Below are positions 30,088-37,452 of a stretch of 37,452 bases of DNA, one piece after another. Position 1 is the first letter of the stretch; each line of letters starts with the position of its first letter. Below the pieces are notes generated by a model that worked only from the letters and a program-made list of their open reading frames with translations, ran no database searches and was not told the origin of the DNA. The position numbers and the translations under genes are program-made. This DNA comes from Fluviibacter sp039805865 (GTDB lineage Bacteria; Pseudomonadota; Gammaproteobacteria; Burkholderiales; Rhodocyclaceae), in contig JBDLTI010000017.1 in the NCBI GenBank assembly GCA_039805865.1, forward strand, positions 1 to 37,452. The letters are read 5' to 3'.

Positions 30088-30131
30088 GGTTCAAATTGTT
30101 GTGCGTCATTTGGCAAACTTTAGGTGGCTTG

Positions 30132-30488
30132 ATGCTCGAAAATTATTTTCCGATTTTGGTGTTCATTGCAGTCGGCGTTGCCGTTGGCGTTTTGGGTCGA
30201 CTGCTGAACCATGTGCTTGCCCCGAACAACCCCGATATTGAAAAGCTTTCTGCGTATGAGTGCGGCTTCGAGGCATTCGAAGATGCGCGCATGAAGTTTG
30301 ATGTTCGTTATTATCTGATCGCCATTCTGTTCATTCTGTTTGATCTGGAAATCGCCTTCCTGTTCCCATGGGCAGTGGTGATTAAAGAGATTGGCATGGC
30401 TGGTTTTGTCACCATGATGGTGTTTCTGGGCATCTTGGTGGTTGGCTTCATCTACGAGTGGCGCAAGGGCGCCCTTGAGTGGGAGTAA
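30132..30488 (+). CDS. nuoA: NADH-quinone oxidoreductase subunit A
   Basis: A 118-residue membrane subunit of complex I. Three transmembrane segments: about 6-25, 63-82 and 88-108. The loop between the first and second has the conserved LSAYECGFEAFEDARMKFDVRYY, which helps form the quinone chamber. Start ATG 30132 has AGGTGG a few bases upstream; upstream in-frame starts as far as 30075 fall in the terminator and are rejected. No obvious promoter is found in the 45 bp after the tRNA terminator. First gene of the nuo operon; nuoB follows after 3 bp. Confidence 0.97.
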   Translation: MLENYFPILVFIAVGVAVGVLGRLLNHVLAPNNPDIEKLSAYECGFEAFEDARMKFDVRYYLIAILFILFDLEIAFLFPWAVVIKEIGMAGFVTMMVFLGILVVGFIYEWRKGALEWE

Positions 30489-30491
30489 GCG

Positions 30492-30971
30492 ATGTCGAAG
30501 ATTCAGGGCGTCCTTAACGAAGGCTTTGTTACCACAACGGCCGATAAGCTCATCAACTACTGCCGTACCGGTTCCCTGTGGCCCATGACCTTTGGTCTGG
30601 CCTGCTGCGCCGTTGAAATGATTCATGCGGGTACGTCGCGTTACGACCTTGACCGTTTCGGCATGGTGTTCCGTCCGAGTCCGCGCCAGTCTGATCTGAT
30701 GATTGTGGCTGGCACGCTCACTAACAAAATGGCCCCGGCCTTGCGTAAGGTCTATGACCAGATGGCCGAACCCCGTTGGGTTGTGTCGATGGGGTCGTGT
30801 GCCAACGGCGGCGGCTACTATCACTACTCGTATTCGGTGGTGCGTGGCTGCGATCGCATCGTGCCCGTAGATATCTACGTGCCGGGTTGCCCCCCCACCG
30901 CTGAAGCGCTGCTCTATGGTCTGATCCAGTTGCAGAACAAGATTCGTCGTACCAGTACGATTGCCCGCTGA
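30492..30971 (+). CDS. nuoB: NADH-quinone oxidoreductase subunit B
   Basis: Peripheral-arm subunit of 159 residues that holds the N2 [4Fe-4S] cluster, the last cluster before quinone. Its ligands are the adjacent Cys38-Cys39, Cys103 (GSCANGGG) and Cys133 (PGCPP), all present. RFGMVFRPSPRQSDL and YDQMAEPRWVVSMGSC are typical. Start ATG 30492, 3 bp after the nuoA stop. It ends 26 bp before nuoC. Cytoplasmic face of the inner membrane. Confidence 0.98.
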   Translation: MSKIQGVLNEGFVTTTADKLINYCRTGSLWPMTFGLACCAVEMIHAGTSRYDLDRFGMVFRPSPRQSDLMIVAGTLTNKMAPALRKVYDQMAEPRWVVSMGSCANGGGYYHYSYSVVRGCDRIVPVDIYVPGCPPTAEALLYGLIQLQNKIRRTSTIAR

Positions 30972-30997
30972 CGCCAGGTTTAGGAAATTTCACGATC

Positions 30998-31600
30998 ATG
31001 ACGCTAAACACGCAAGCACTCGCCGATCTACTGCAGCAAGTTCTGGGCAGCAGCATTGTGCGTTTGAAGCAGGACCTGGGCGAAGTTACGATTGATGTTG
31101 CGCCGGCTGACTATCATGTGGCCGCCATGAAGTTGCGCGATACCGCCGGCCTTAAATTTGATCAAATGATCGATCTTTGTGGCATGGATTACTCCACTTA
31201 CGGTGGTAAAGAATCGCATCCACAACGCTTTGCTGCCATCGTGCATCTACTCTCCGTTGAGTTAAATCAACGTGTCCGTCTGCGTGTGTATGCGCCAGAT
31301 GATCAGATGCCGGTTCTGGATTCGGTGGTGGATGTCTGGACGGCGGCTAACTGGTTTGAACGTGAAGCCTTCGATCTGTATGGCATTCTGTTTGTTAACC
31401 ACCCGGATCTGCGCCGCATTCTCACCGATTACGGTTTTGTTGGCCATCCGTTCCGCAAAGACTTCCCGGTATCGGGTTATGTCGAAATGCGCTACGACGA
31501 AGAACAGAAACGCGTTATCTACCAACCGGTCACTATCGAGCCACGCGAGAATACGCCGCGTATCGTGCGTGAATCAACTTACGGCGAACCTGCGGTTTAA
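30998..31600 (+). CDS. nuoC: NADH-quinone oxidoreductase subunit C
   Basis: The 30-kDa subunit of the peripheral arm, 200 residues, not fused to NuoD (E. coli has a fused NuoCD). The signature EREAFDLYGI (121-130), then HPDLRRILTDYGFVGHPFRKDFP (135-157), identifies it. It supports the cluster chain near the quinone site. Start ATG 30998, with AGGAAA upstream. A perfect palindrome covers the stop codon at 31598-31600, and the gap to nuoD is 57 bp, the longest in this part of the operon. Confidence 0.97.
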   Translation: MTLNTQALADLLQQVLGSSIVRLKQDLGEVTIDVAPADYHVAAMKLRDTAGLKFDQMIDLCGMDYSTYGGKESHPQRFAAIVHLLSVELNQRVRLRVYAPDDQMPVLDSVVDVWTAANWFEREAFDLYGILFVNHPDLRRILTDYGFVGHPFRKDFPVSGYVEMRYDEEQKRVIYQPVTIEPRENTPRIVRESTYGEPAV

Positions 31601-31607
31601 CCGCAGG
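31589..31607 (+). repeat. Palindrome over the nuoC stop codon
   Basis: CCTGCGGTT (31589-31597) and AACCGCAGG (31599-31607) are perfect complements around one base, covering the nuoC stop. As RNA it would give a 6-bp stem with a GUUUAAC loop. No T-tract follows at once; it may slow decay or set relative expression of nuoC and nuoD. Confidence 0.5.
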
Positions 31608-31657
31608 ATCACTTTTAAAGATCAGTACGGACCTAACCGGACATCCAGGATCCCAGC

Positions 31658-32911
31658 ATGTCAGAGATTCGTAACTACACATTGAACTTCGGCCCACAGC
31701 ACCCTTCGGCACACGGTGTGCTGCGTCTCGTACTGGAGCTGGATGGTGAAACTGTTGAGCGTGCCGACCCGCACATCGGTCTGCTGCATCGCGCGACTGA
31801 AAAGCTGGCTGAAACCCGCACCTGGGTTCAGTCTGTGCCTTATATGGATCGTCTGGACTATGTCTCGACGATGTGTAACGAGCACGCTTACTGCATGGCG
31901 ATTGAGAAACTGCTGGGCGTAGAAGTGCCGGAACGCGCACAGTACATTCGTGTGATGTTCGACGAAGTGACACGTTTGCTGAACCACCTGCTGTGGATCG
32001 GCTGTCATGGTCTGGACGTGGGCGCCATGACGATGGCGCTGTATACCTTCCGCGATCGTGAAGATCTGATGGATGTCTACGAATCAGTCTCGGGTGCGCG
32101 TCTGCACGCGGCCTACATTCGTCCGGGCGGTGTTTACCGTGATCTGCCGGATGTGATGCCGAAGTACGAAGTATCCCGCTGGAAGGACGCCAAGCGCGTT
32201 GCCGAGCTGAATGAGAACCGTCAGGGTTCGCTGCTCGACTTCCTGGAAGATTTTACGAATCGCTTCCCGAAATATTTGGATGATTATCACAACCTGCTGA
32301 CAGACAACCGGATCTGGAAACAGCGCCTGGTGGATGTGGGTGTGGTGTCGCCTGAGCGTGCCCTTAACATGGGCTTTACGGGTGCCATGCTGCGTGGTTC
32401 GGGTATTGCCTGGGATCTGCGTAAGAAGCAGCCGTACGAAGTGTATGACCGCATGGACTTTGATATTCCGGTGGGTACCAATGGCGACTCTTACGACCGC
32501 TATCTGGTGCGTATGGAAGAAATGGCTCAATCCAACCGGATCATCAAACAATGTATTACCTGGCTACGTGCTAATTCGGGCCCGGTAATGACCAACGACT
32601 ACAAAGTGGCGCCGCCGCCGCGCGAAGCCATGAAGTCGAACATGGAAGAATTGATTCACCACTTCAAACACTTCACCGAAGGCATTCACGTGCCGGAACA
32701 TGAGTGTTATGCCGCAATCGAGCATCCGAAGGGTGAATTTGGCATTTATCTGGCATCGGATGGTGCCAATAAACCATACCGCATGAAGATCCGTGCCCCG
32801 GGCTTTGCCCATCTGTCGGCACTGGAAGAAATGTCACGCGGTCACATGATTGCTGACGTGGTCACGATTATCGGGACCCAGGATATCGTTTTTGGTGAGG
32901 TTGACCGCTGA
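31658..32911 (+). CDS. nuoD: NADH-quinone oxidoreductase subunit D
   Basis: The 49-kDa subunit (417 residues) related to the large subunit of NiFe hydrogenases; it forms much of the quinone-binding pocket with NuoB. N-terminal NFGPQHPSAHGVLRLVLELDGE (10-31), IGLLHRATEKL (40-50) and the C-terminal IGTQDIVFGEVDR are canonical; the nickel-binding cysteines of hydrogenases are absent, as expected. Start ATG 31658 with AGGATC upstream. The stop TGA shares a base with the nuoE start (32911). Confidence 0.98.
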   Translation: MSEIRNYTLNFGPQHPSAHGVLRLVLELDGETVERADPHIGLLHRATEKLAETRTWVQSVPYMDRLDYVSTMCNEHAYCMAIEKLLGVEVPERAQYIRVMFDEVTRLLNHLLWIGCHGLDVGAMTMALYTFRDREDLMDVYESVSGARLHAAYIRPGGVYRDLPDVMPKYEVSRWKDAKRVAELNENRQGSLLDFLEDFTNRFPKYLDDYHNLLTDNRIWKQRLVDVGVVSPERALNMGFTGAMLRGSGIAWDLRKKQPYEVYDRMDFDIPVGTNGDSYDRYLVRMEEMAQSNRIIKQCITWLRANSGPVMTNDYKVAPPPREAMKSNMEELIHHFKHFTEGIHVPEHECYAAIEHPKGEFGIYLASDGANKPYRMKIRAPGFAHLSALEEMSRGHMIADVVTIIGTQDIVFGEVDR

Positions 32912-33384
32912 TGCTGACTCAGGAAACCCTCGCGCGCTTTGATCGCGAAGTGGCCAAGTACCCGGCTGAACAGAAACAGTCGGCAGTAATGGCATGCCTA
33001 ACCCTGGCCCAGGTTGAAAAGGGCTGGTTGGCTAAAGAAACCATCGCATTTGTTGCTGATTACCTCGGCATTCCTGCGATTGCCGCCGAAGAAGTGGCAA
33101 CTTTCTACAACATGTACAACCTGAAACCAGTCGGCAAGTACAAACTGGCGGTGTGTACCTGTATCCCGTGCGCACTATCCGGTGGCCGTGATGCAGCGGC
33201 GTACCTTGCAGAGCGTCTTGGGATCAAGCTGGGCGAAACAACGGCCGATGGCCGTTTTACGCTGGTTGAAAGCGAATGTCAGGGTGCCTGTGGCGATGCG
33301 CCGGTTGCTTTGGTGAATAACCACAGCATGAAGAGCTTCCTGACGCCTGATAAGCTGGATCAACTGCTGGAGGAACTGAAGTAA
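32911..33384 (+). CDS. nuoE: NADH-quinone oxidoreductase subunit E
   Basis: The 24-kDa subunit (157 residues) with the [2Fe-2S] cluster N1a, a thioredoxin-like ferredoxin fold. Ligands fit C-x4-C and C-x3-C: Cys82 and Cys87 (CTCIPC), Cys123 and Cys127 (ECQGAC). ATFYNMYNLKPVGKY is typical of the family. Start ATG overlaps the nuoD stop by one base; its own stop TAA overlaps the nuoF ATG by one base (33384), so nuoD-E-F are translationally coupled. Confidence 0.97.
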   Translation: MLTQETLARFDREVAKYPAEQKQSAVMACLTLAQVEKGWLAKETIAFVADYLGIPAIAAEEVATFYNMYNLKPVGKYKLAVCTCIPCALSGGRDAAAYLAERLGIKLGETTADGRFTLVESECQGACGDAPVALVNNHSMKSFLTPDKLDQLLEELK

Positions 33385-34718
33385 TGGCTATCCTCGGTTC
33401 CATCAATCCGATTATGACCGCAAGCTGGCAGGGTGATGCCGGCTGGGGTATCGATGCGTACATGAAGCGTGGCGGTTACGAAGCGCTTAAAAAGATTCTG
33501 TCTGAAAAGATGCCGCCGGAAGCGGTGATCGCTGAAGTCAAGAAATCCGTACTGCGTGGTCGTGGCGGTGCAGGCTTCCCAACGGGTCTGAAGTGGAGCT
33601 TCATGCCCCGCACCATGCCTGGCGAAAAGTACATCTGCTGTAACACCGATGAAGGCGAGCCCGGTACATTCAAAGACCGTGACATCATGCGCTTTGACCC
33701 GCATTCAGTGATCGAAGGCATGATCATTGGCGCGTACGCCATGGGTGCGACCCGTGGCTACAACTACGTGCACGGTGAAATCTACGAACTGTATGAGCGC
33801 TTCGAAGCCGCATTGGCAGAAGCCCGTGCGGCCGGCTTCCTGGGTCAGAACATTCTGGGTAGCGATCATTCGTTCGAACTGTTTGCGCACCACGGTTATG
33901 GCGCCTACATCTGCGGTGAAGAAACCGCGTTGCTGGATTCGATTGAAGGCAAGAAGGGTCAGCCACGATTCAAGCCGCCGTTCCCTGCCTCGTATGGCTT
34001 GTACGGCCGTCCGACCACGGTGAATAACACTGAAACTTTTGCTTCGGTCCCGTTCATTATCCGTCTGGGTGCCGATAACTTCCTGAATGCCGGTAAAGAA
34101 AACAACGGCGGTACCAAGTTGTTTTCGATCTCCGGGCACGTTGAGCGTCCGGGTAACTACGAAATTCCACTGGGCACACCGTTCTCAACCTTGCTAGAAA
34201 TGGCGGGTGGTGTTCGTGGCGGCCGCAAGCTTAAAGCGGTTATTCCCGGGGGCTCTTCGTCGCCGGTGCTGCCTGGCGACATCATGATGCAATGTACGAT
34301 GGACTATGACTCCATCTCCAAGGCCGGCTCGATGCTGGGCTCTGGCGCCGTTATCGTGATGGACGAAACGGTCTGTATGGTTGATGTGCTTGATCGCTTG
34401 TCGTTCTTCTACCATGAAGAATCCTGTGGCCAGTGCACGCCGTGTCGTGAAGGCACCAACTGGCTTTACCAGATCGTGCACCGTATTGAAAACGGTGAGG
34501 GTAAGCCTGAAGATCTGGATATGCTCCTGTCTATCTGTAGCAACATCTGTGGCCGCACCATTTGCGCCCTGGGTGATGCGGCAGCCTTCCCGGTCATGAG
34601 CTTCCTCAAGCATTTCCGCTCGGAGTTTGAACATCATATTCAGCACAAGACCTGTCTGGTGCCGAAAGATGTTCAACGCGCCGGTAGTACGTTCCACAGA
34701 CATCCGAACGCCGCCTGA
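33384..34718 (+). CDS. nuoF: NADH-quinone oxidoreductase subunit F
   Basis: The 51-kDa subunit (444 residues) that binds NADH and FMN, where electrons enter complex I. The nucleotide loop GRGGAGFPTG (59-68) and EGEPGTFKDRD (FMN site) are present. The [4Fe-4S] cluster N3 ligands are Cys348, Cys351, Cys354 (ESCGQCTPCREG) and Cys394 (GRTICALGD). Start ATG 33384 overlaps the nuoE stop. The gap to nuoG is 45 bp. Confidence 0.98.
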   Translation: MAILGSINPIMTASWQGDAGWGIDAYMKRGGYEALKKILSEKMPPEAVIAEVKKSVLRGRGGAGFPTGLKWSFMPRTMPGEKYICCNTDEGEPGTFKDRDIMRFDPHSVIEGMIIGAYAMGATRGYNYVHGEIYELYERFEAALAEARAAGFLGQNILGSDHSFELFAHHGYGAYICGEETALLDSIEGKKGQPRFKPPFPASYGLYGRPTTVNNTETFASVPFIIRLGADNFLNAGKENNGGTKLFSISGHVERPGNYEIPLGTPFSTLLEMAGGVRGGRKLKAVIPGGSSSPVLPGDIMMQCTMDYDSISKAGSMLGSGAVIVMDETVCMVDVLDRLSFFYHEESCGQCTPCREGTNWLYQIVHRIENGEGKPEDLDMLLSICSNICGRTICALGDAAAFPVMSFLKHFRSEFEHHIQHKTCLVPKDVQRAGSTFHRHPNAA

Positions 34719-34763
34719 TAGGGCGTACCGCTTCATTCATAGATCTGATTTCGCGAGTCGCAC

Positions 34764-37124
34764 ATGCTAGAAATTGAAATCGACGGCAAAAAGGCACAGG
34801 TAGCTGACGGTTCTACCGTGATGGATGCTGCCAGCCAGTTAGGCATCTACATTCCGCACTTCTGTTACCACAAGAAGCTGTCGATCGCCGCTAACTGCCG
34901 GATGTGTCTGGTTCAGGTAGAGAAAGCGCCTAAACCGCTGCCTGCCTGTGCAACGCCTGTGACCAATGGTATGAAGGTGTTCACGCACTCAGAGTTGGCT
35001 GTCACGGCCCAGAAGGGTGTGATGGAATTTCTGCTGATTAATCACCCGCTGGATTGCCCGATCTGCGATCAGGGTGGCGAGTGTCAGCTGCAGGATCTCG
35101 CGGTTGGTTACGGCCAATCGGGCTCCCGTTTTACTGAAGAAAAACACGTGGTGTTCCACAAGAATGTCGGCCCGCTGATTTCGATGGAAGAAATGAGCCG
35201 CTGCATTCACTGTACTCGTTGTGTGCGTTTTGGCCAGGAAGTGGCCGGCGTCATGGAACTGGGCATGGTCAACCGTAACGTGCATTCTGAAATTACGACC
35301 TTTGTAGGCAAGACGGTTGATTCCGAACTATCGGGCAACATGATCGATATTTGCCCGGTAGGTGCGCTGACCTCCAAGCCATTCCGCTATTCGGCACGTA
35401 CTTGGGAGCTGCAACGCCGCAAGTCTGTGTCGCCGCATGATGCAACCGGTGCTAACGTAACAGTCCAGATCAAGGGCGATGTTGTTAAGCGTGTTCTGCC
35501 GTTCGACAACGAAAGCGTGAATGAATGCTGGATTTCAGATAAGGATCGCTTCTCCTACGAATCTCTGAACAGCACTGATCGCTTGCTGAAGCCTATGCTC
35601 AAGCAGGGTGGTCAGTGGCAAGAAGTGGAGTGGAACGTTGCGCTGGATTACGTGGCGCATGGTCTGCGTAGTATTGCTAAAGACAATGGTGGCGACCAGA
35701 TCGCTACCGTGGTTAGCCCACATGCCACGCTGGAAGAAATGTATTTGGCTGGTCGCATAACGCGTTCGATTGGCTCGGATAATATCGATTTCCGCTTGCG
35801 TCAGCAGGATTTCCGTGCCGATGCACAGCGCCCTGGTGCTGCACCTTGGTTAGGGTTGCCTTTGGCAGATCTGAGTAATGTGGATGCAGCGCTGATCGTA
35901 GGTGGTTTCCTGCGCAAGGATGCGCCATTGGTTGCCCAGCGTCTGCGTCATGCAGCACGCAACGGTGCTGAAGTTTATTCCGTTAACGTGACAGCTGATG
36001 ATTCGCTGATCAAGCATGCTGGCATCATTAATGTAGCCCCTGGCAAGCTGGTTACTGCTCTGGCGGGTGTTGTGCGTGCAGCAGCTGAAATCAAGGGTGT
36101 TCAGGCCTCTGCGCTTGCTACCTTGGGCAATGCTGGTGAACTCGAGCGCAAGATTGCAATCGCATTGATCGGTCAGCCTCAAATCGAATCGGGTCCTCGC
36201 GCGATTGTTCTGGGTAACGTGGCCGTTCAGAATCCTGATTATTCGCTGCTGGAACAGCTGGCGGGTGAATTGGCAACCATCACTTGTGCTTCTGCCGGTA
36301 CGGTGGGTGAAGCAGCTAACTCGGTCGGTGGATATATTGCCAAGGCAATGCCACAACAGGGTGGCCGTGATGCGGTTCGACTGTTTGCTGAGCCGCGTAA
36401 AGCCTATGTATTGTTCGGCTGCGAGCCATCACTGGATGTTGCTAATCCTGCCCAAGCCCTGCGTGCACTGAATGCAGCTGATATGGTGGTTCAGTTCGCA
36501 ACCTTCAAGGATGCCGATGCCATGGCTTATGCCGATGTGCTGCTGCCGTTGTCACCATTTACTGAAACATCAGGCACCTTCGTTAATGGTGAAGGCGTTG
36601 CTCAATCCTTTGTAGGCGTTGTTCGTACAGCCGGCGATTCTCGCCCGGGCTGGAAGTTGCTACGCGTCCTGGGTAATCTGCTGAATCTTGAGCGCTTCGA
36701 TTACCAGAGCTCCGAAGAGGTCCGCAATGAAATGCTGGGCGCAGATAACACGCTGCCGGAGGGGGCTCTCGCCTGTGTCTTGCCAGTGATTGCATCAGCT
36801 GTAACAACTCAGCAAGGCAGCGGTTTACAGCGGATTGCTGATGTGCCGATCTACTTTGCTGATGCGTTAGTGCGTCGTTCGCCATCGCTGCAGAAGACGA
36901 GAGATGCGCAAGCGCCAACGGCCCGCATGAATGCTGCGACACTCGCGAACGCGGGTGTTGCCGATGGTCGTAGCATTCGCGTGAAGGGTAGCGAAGGCTC
37001 GGCAACGCTAAATGCGGTTCTGGATAACACCGTGCCGGATGGTTGTGTGCGCATTGCCGCTGCACATCCGTCAACGGCAACCATCGGTGCTTTGAATGAC
37101 ATGATCGTCGTGGAGTGTGTCTGA
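34764..37124 (+). CDS. nuoG: NADH-quinone oxidoreductase subunit G
   Basis: The 75-kDa subunit (786 residues). The N-terminal [2Fe-2S] N1b ligands are Cys34, Cys45, Cys48 and Cys62; the H-x3-C-x2-C-x5-C cluster N5 uses His94, Cys98, Cys101 and Cys107; N4 uses Cys147, Cys150, Cys153 and Cys197. The extra N7 cluster of E. coli NuoG would need a CxxC motif near residue 225, and none is seen, as in most Beta- and Alphaproteobacteria. The rest is a molybdopterin-oxidoreductase-like domain without a cofactor. Start ATG 34764; the stop TGA overlaps the nuoH ATG (ATGA). Confidence 0.97.
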   Translation: MLEIEIDGKKAQVADGSTVMDAASQLGIYIPHFCYHKKLSIAANCRMCLVQVEKAPKPLPACATPVTNGMKVFTHSELAVTAQKGVMEFLLINHPLDCPICDQGGECQLQDLAVGYGQSGSRFTEEKHVVFHKNVGPLISMEEMSRCIHCTRCVRFGQEVAGVMELGMVNRNVHSEITTFVGKTVDSELSGNMIDICPVGALTSKPFRYSARTWELQRRKSVSPHDATGANVTVQIKGDVVKRVLPFDNESVNECWISDKDRFSYESLNSTDRLLKPMLKQGGQWQEVEWNVALDYVAHGLRSIAKDNGGDQIATVVSPHATLEEMYLAGRITRSIGSDNIDFRLRQQDFRADAQRPGAAPWLGLPLADLSNVDAALIVGGFLRKDAPLVAQRLRHAARNGAEVYSVNVTADDSLIKHAGIINVAPGKLVTALAGVVRAAAEIKGVQASALATLGNAGELERKIAIALIGQPQIESGPRAIVLGNVAVQNPDYSLLEQLAGELATITCASAGTVGEAANSVGGYIAKAMPQQGGRDAVRLFAEPRKAYVLFGCEPSLDVANPAQALRALNAADMVVQFATFKDADAMAYADVLLPLSPFTETSGTFVNGEGVAQSFVGVVRTAGDSRPGWKLLRVLGNLLNLERFDYQSSEEVRNEMLGADNTLPEGALACVLPVIASAVTTQQGSGLQRIADVPIYFADALVRRSPSLQKTRDAQAPTARMNAATLANAGVADGRSIRVKGSEGSATLNAVLDNTVPDGCVRIAAAHPSTATIGALNDMIVVECV

Positions 37125-37452
37125 TGGATGCCATGATTCAAGTTGGTCAAAATCTTTTTGGAGCGGGTTGGCCGTTAATTTGGTCCCTCCTGAAGATTGT
37201 TGGCATCGTTGCGCCACTGCTGTTGGCTGTTGCTTACCTGACGTATTTCGAGCGTAAAGTGATTGGCTACATGCAGATCCGTATCGGCCCGAACCGTGTA
37301 GGTCCTTGGGGTCTGTTGCAGCCAATCGCCGATGGTGTCAAGCTGCTGCTCAAAGAAAGCATCGTCCCAACGGTTGCCAACAAGTTCCTTTACATTCTGG
37401 CTCCGGTTCTGTCGATTGCGCCGGCGCTAGTCGCTTGGGCAGTGATTCCTTT
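37124..37452 (+). CDS. nuoH: NADH-quinone oxidoreductase subunit H, N-terminal part (cut by window edge)
   Basis: The first ~109 residues of the membrane subunit that forms the quinone entry site with NuoB and NuoD. After MDAMIQVGQ a first membrane helix (about 17-41) leads to LTYFERKVIGYMQIRIGPNRVGP, the hallmark of NuoH, then GLLQPIADGVKLLLKE and a second helix (about 87-109). The ATG at 37124 overlaps the nuoG stop by one base (ATGA). The gene continues beyond the right edge, as would nuoI to nuoN. Confidence 0.96.
   Translation, partial: MDAMIQVGQNLFGAGWPLIWSLLKIVGIVAPLLLAVAYLTYFERKVIGYMQIRIGPNRVGPWGLLQPIADGVKLLLKESIVPTVANKFLYILAPVLSIAPALVAWAVIP

Noticed and set aside
1..37452. CRISPR arrays, rRNA genes, transposases, integrases or prophage genes
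   Set aside because: I found no regularly spaced repeats, no rRNA sequence and no transposase, integrase or phage structural protein. The only mobility hint is the direct repeat around the toxin-antitoxin cassette.

Overview
The window looks like the chromosome of a betaproteobacterium (family not resolved). The gene order supports this: hrcA-hemH-grpE-dnaK-dnaJ, nadK-recN, fur|bamE-dapB, carA-carB-greA, yhbY|rlmE-ftsH-folP-glmM, then tpiA-secG-tRNA-Leu-nuoA..H. The proteins are typical for that class, including a NuoG without the extra N7 cluster ligands. Rows counted by hand in housekeeping-like sequence are about 55-58% G+C. The window starts inside cysS and ends inside nuoH.

Layout. (1) 1-1878: 3' end of cysS and an overlapping MFS transporter. 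(2) 1883-7314: an accessory, defence-type block. It holds a MazE/AbrB-MazF/PemK type toxin-antitoxin pair on the minus strand, then on the plus strand a DUF4160-DUF2442 pair, a 52-residue basic protein, a large MmeI-like (type IIL) restriction-modification enzyme and an Mrr-family nuclease with an N-terminal PUA/EVE-like region. The toxin-antitoxin pair is flanked by two copies of a 24-bp sequence that encodes the last residues and stop of the transporter, which looks like an insertion scar. (3) 7332-13514, minus strand: heat-shock cluster hrcA-hemH-grpE-dnaK-dnaJ with two good sigma-32 promoters (before grpE and dnaK) and strong hairpins after dnaK and dnaJ. (4) 13591-18145: nadK-recN, then fur divergent from bamE-dapB. 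(5) 18185-24387: carA with a structured leader, carB, greA, convergent yhbY, divergent rlmE. (6) 24456-29938: ftsH, folP, glmM, tpiA, secG with clear intrinsic terminators after ftsH and glmM. (7) 29974-37452: tRNA-Leu(GAG), a terminator that starts inside its CCA end, then nuoABCDEFG and the start of nuoH.

How the genes work together. HrcA, GrpE, DnaK and DnaJ form the chaperone system and its repressor. Fur, HemH and the iron-sulphur-rich NADH dehydrogenase link to iron and respiration. CarAB feeds pyrimidine and arginine synthesis. FtsH, RlmE and YhbY serve ribosome and membrane quality control. FolP, GlmM and TpiA are core metabolism. The most notable candidates for new biology are the carA leader RNA (15 bp of long-range pairing that competes with a 5' hairpin), the paired restriction enzymes with a compositionally foreign recognition domain, the footprint around the toxin-antitoxin cassette, and the terminator between tRNA-Leu and the nuo operon. 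All calls come from reading the sequence; no database search was run.
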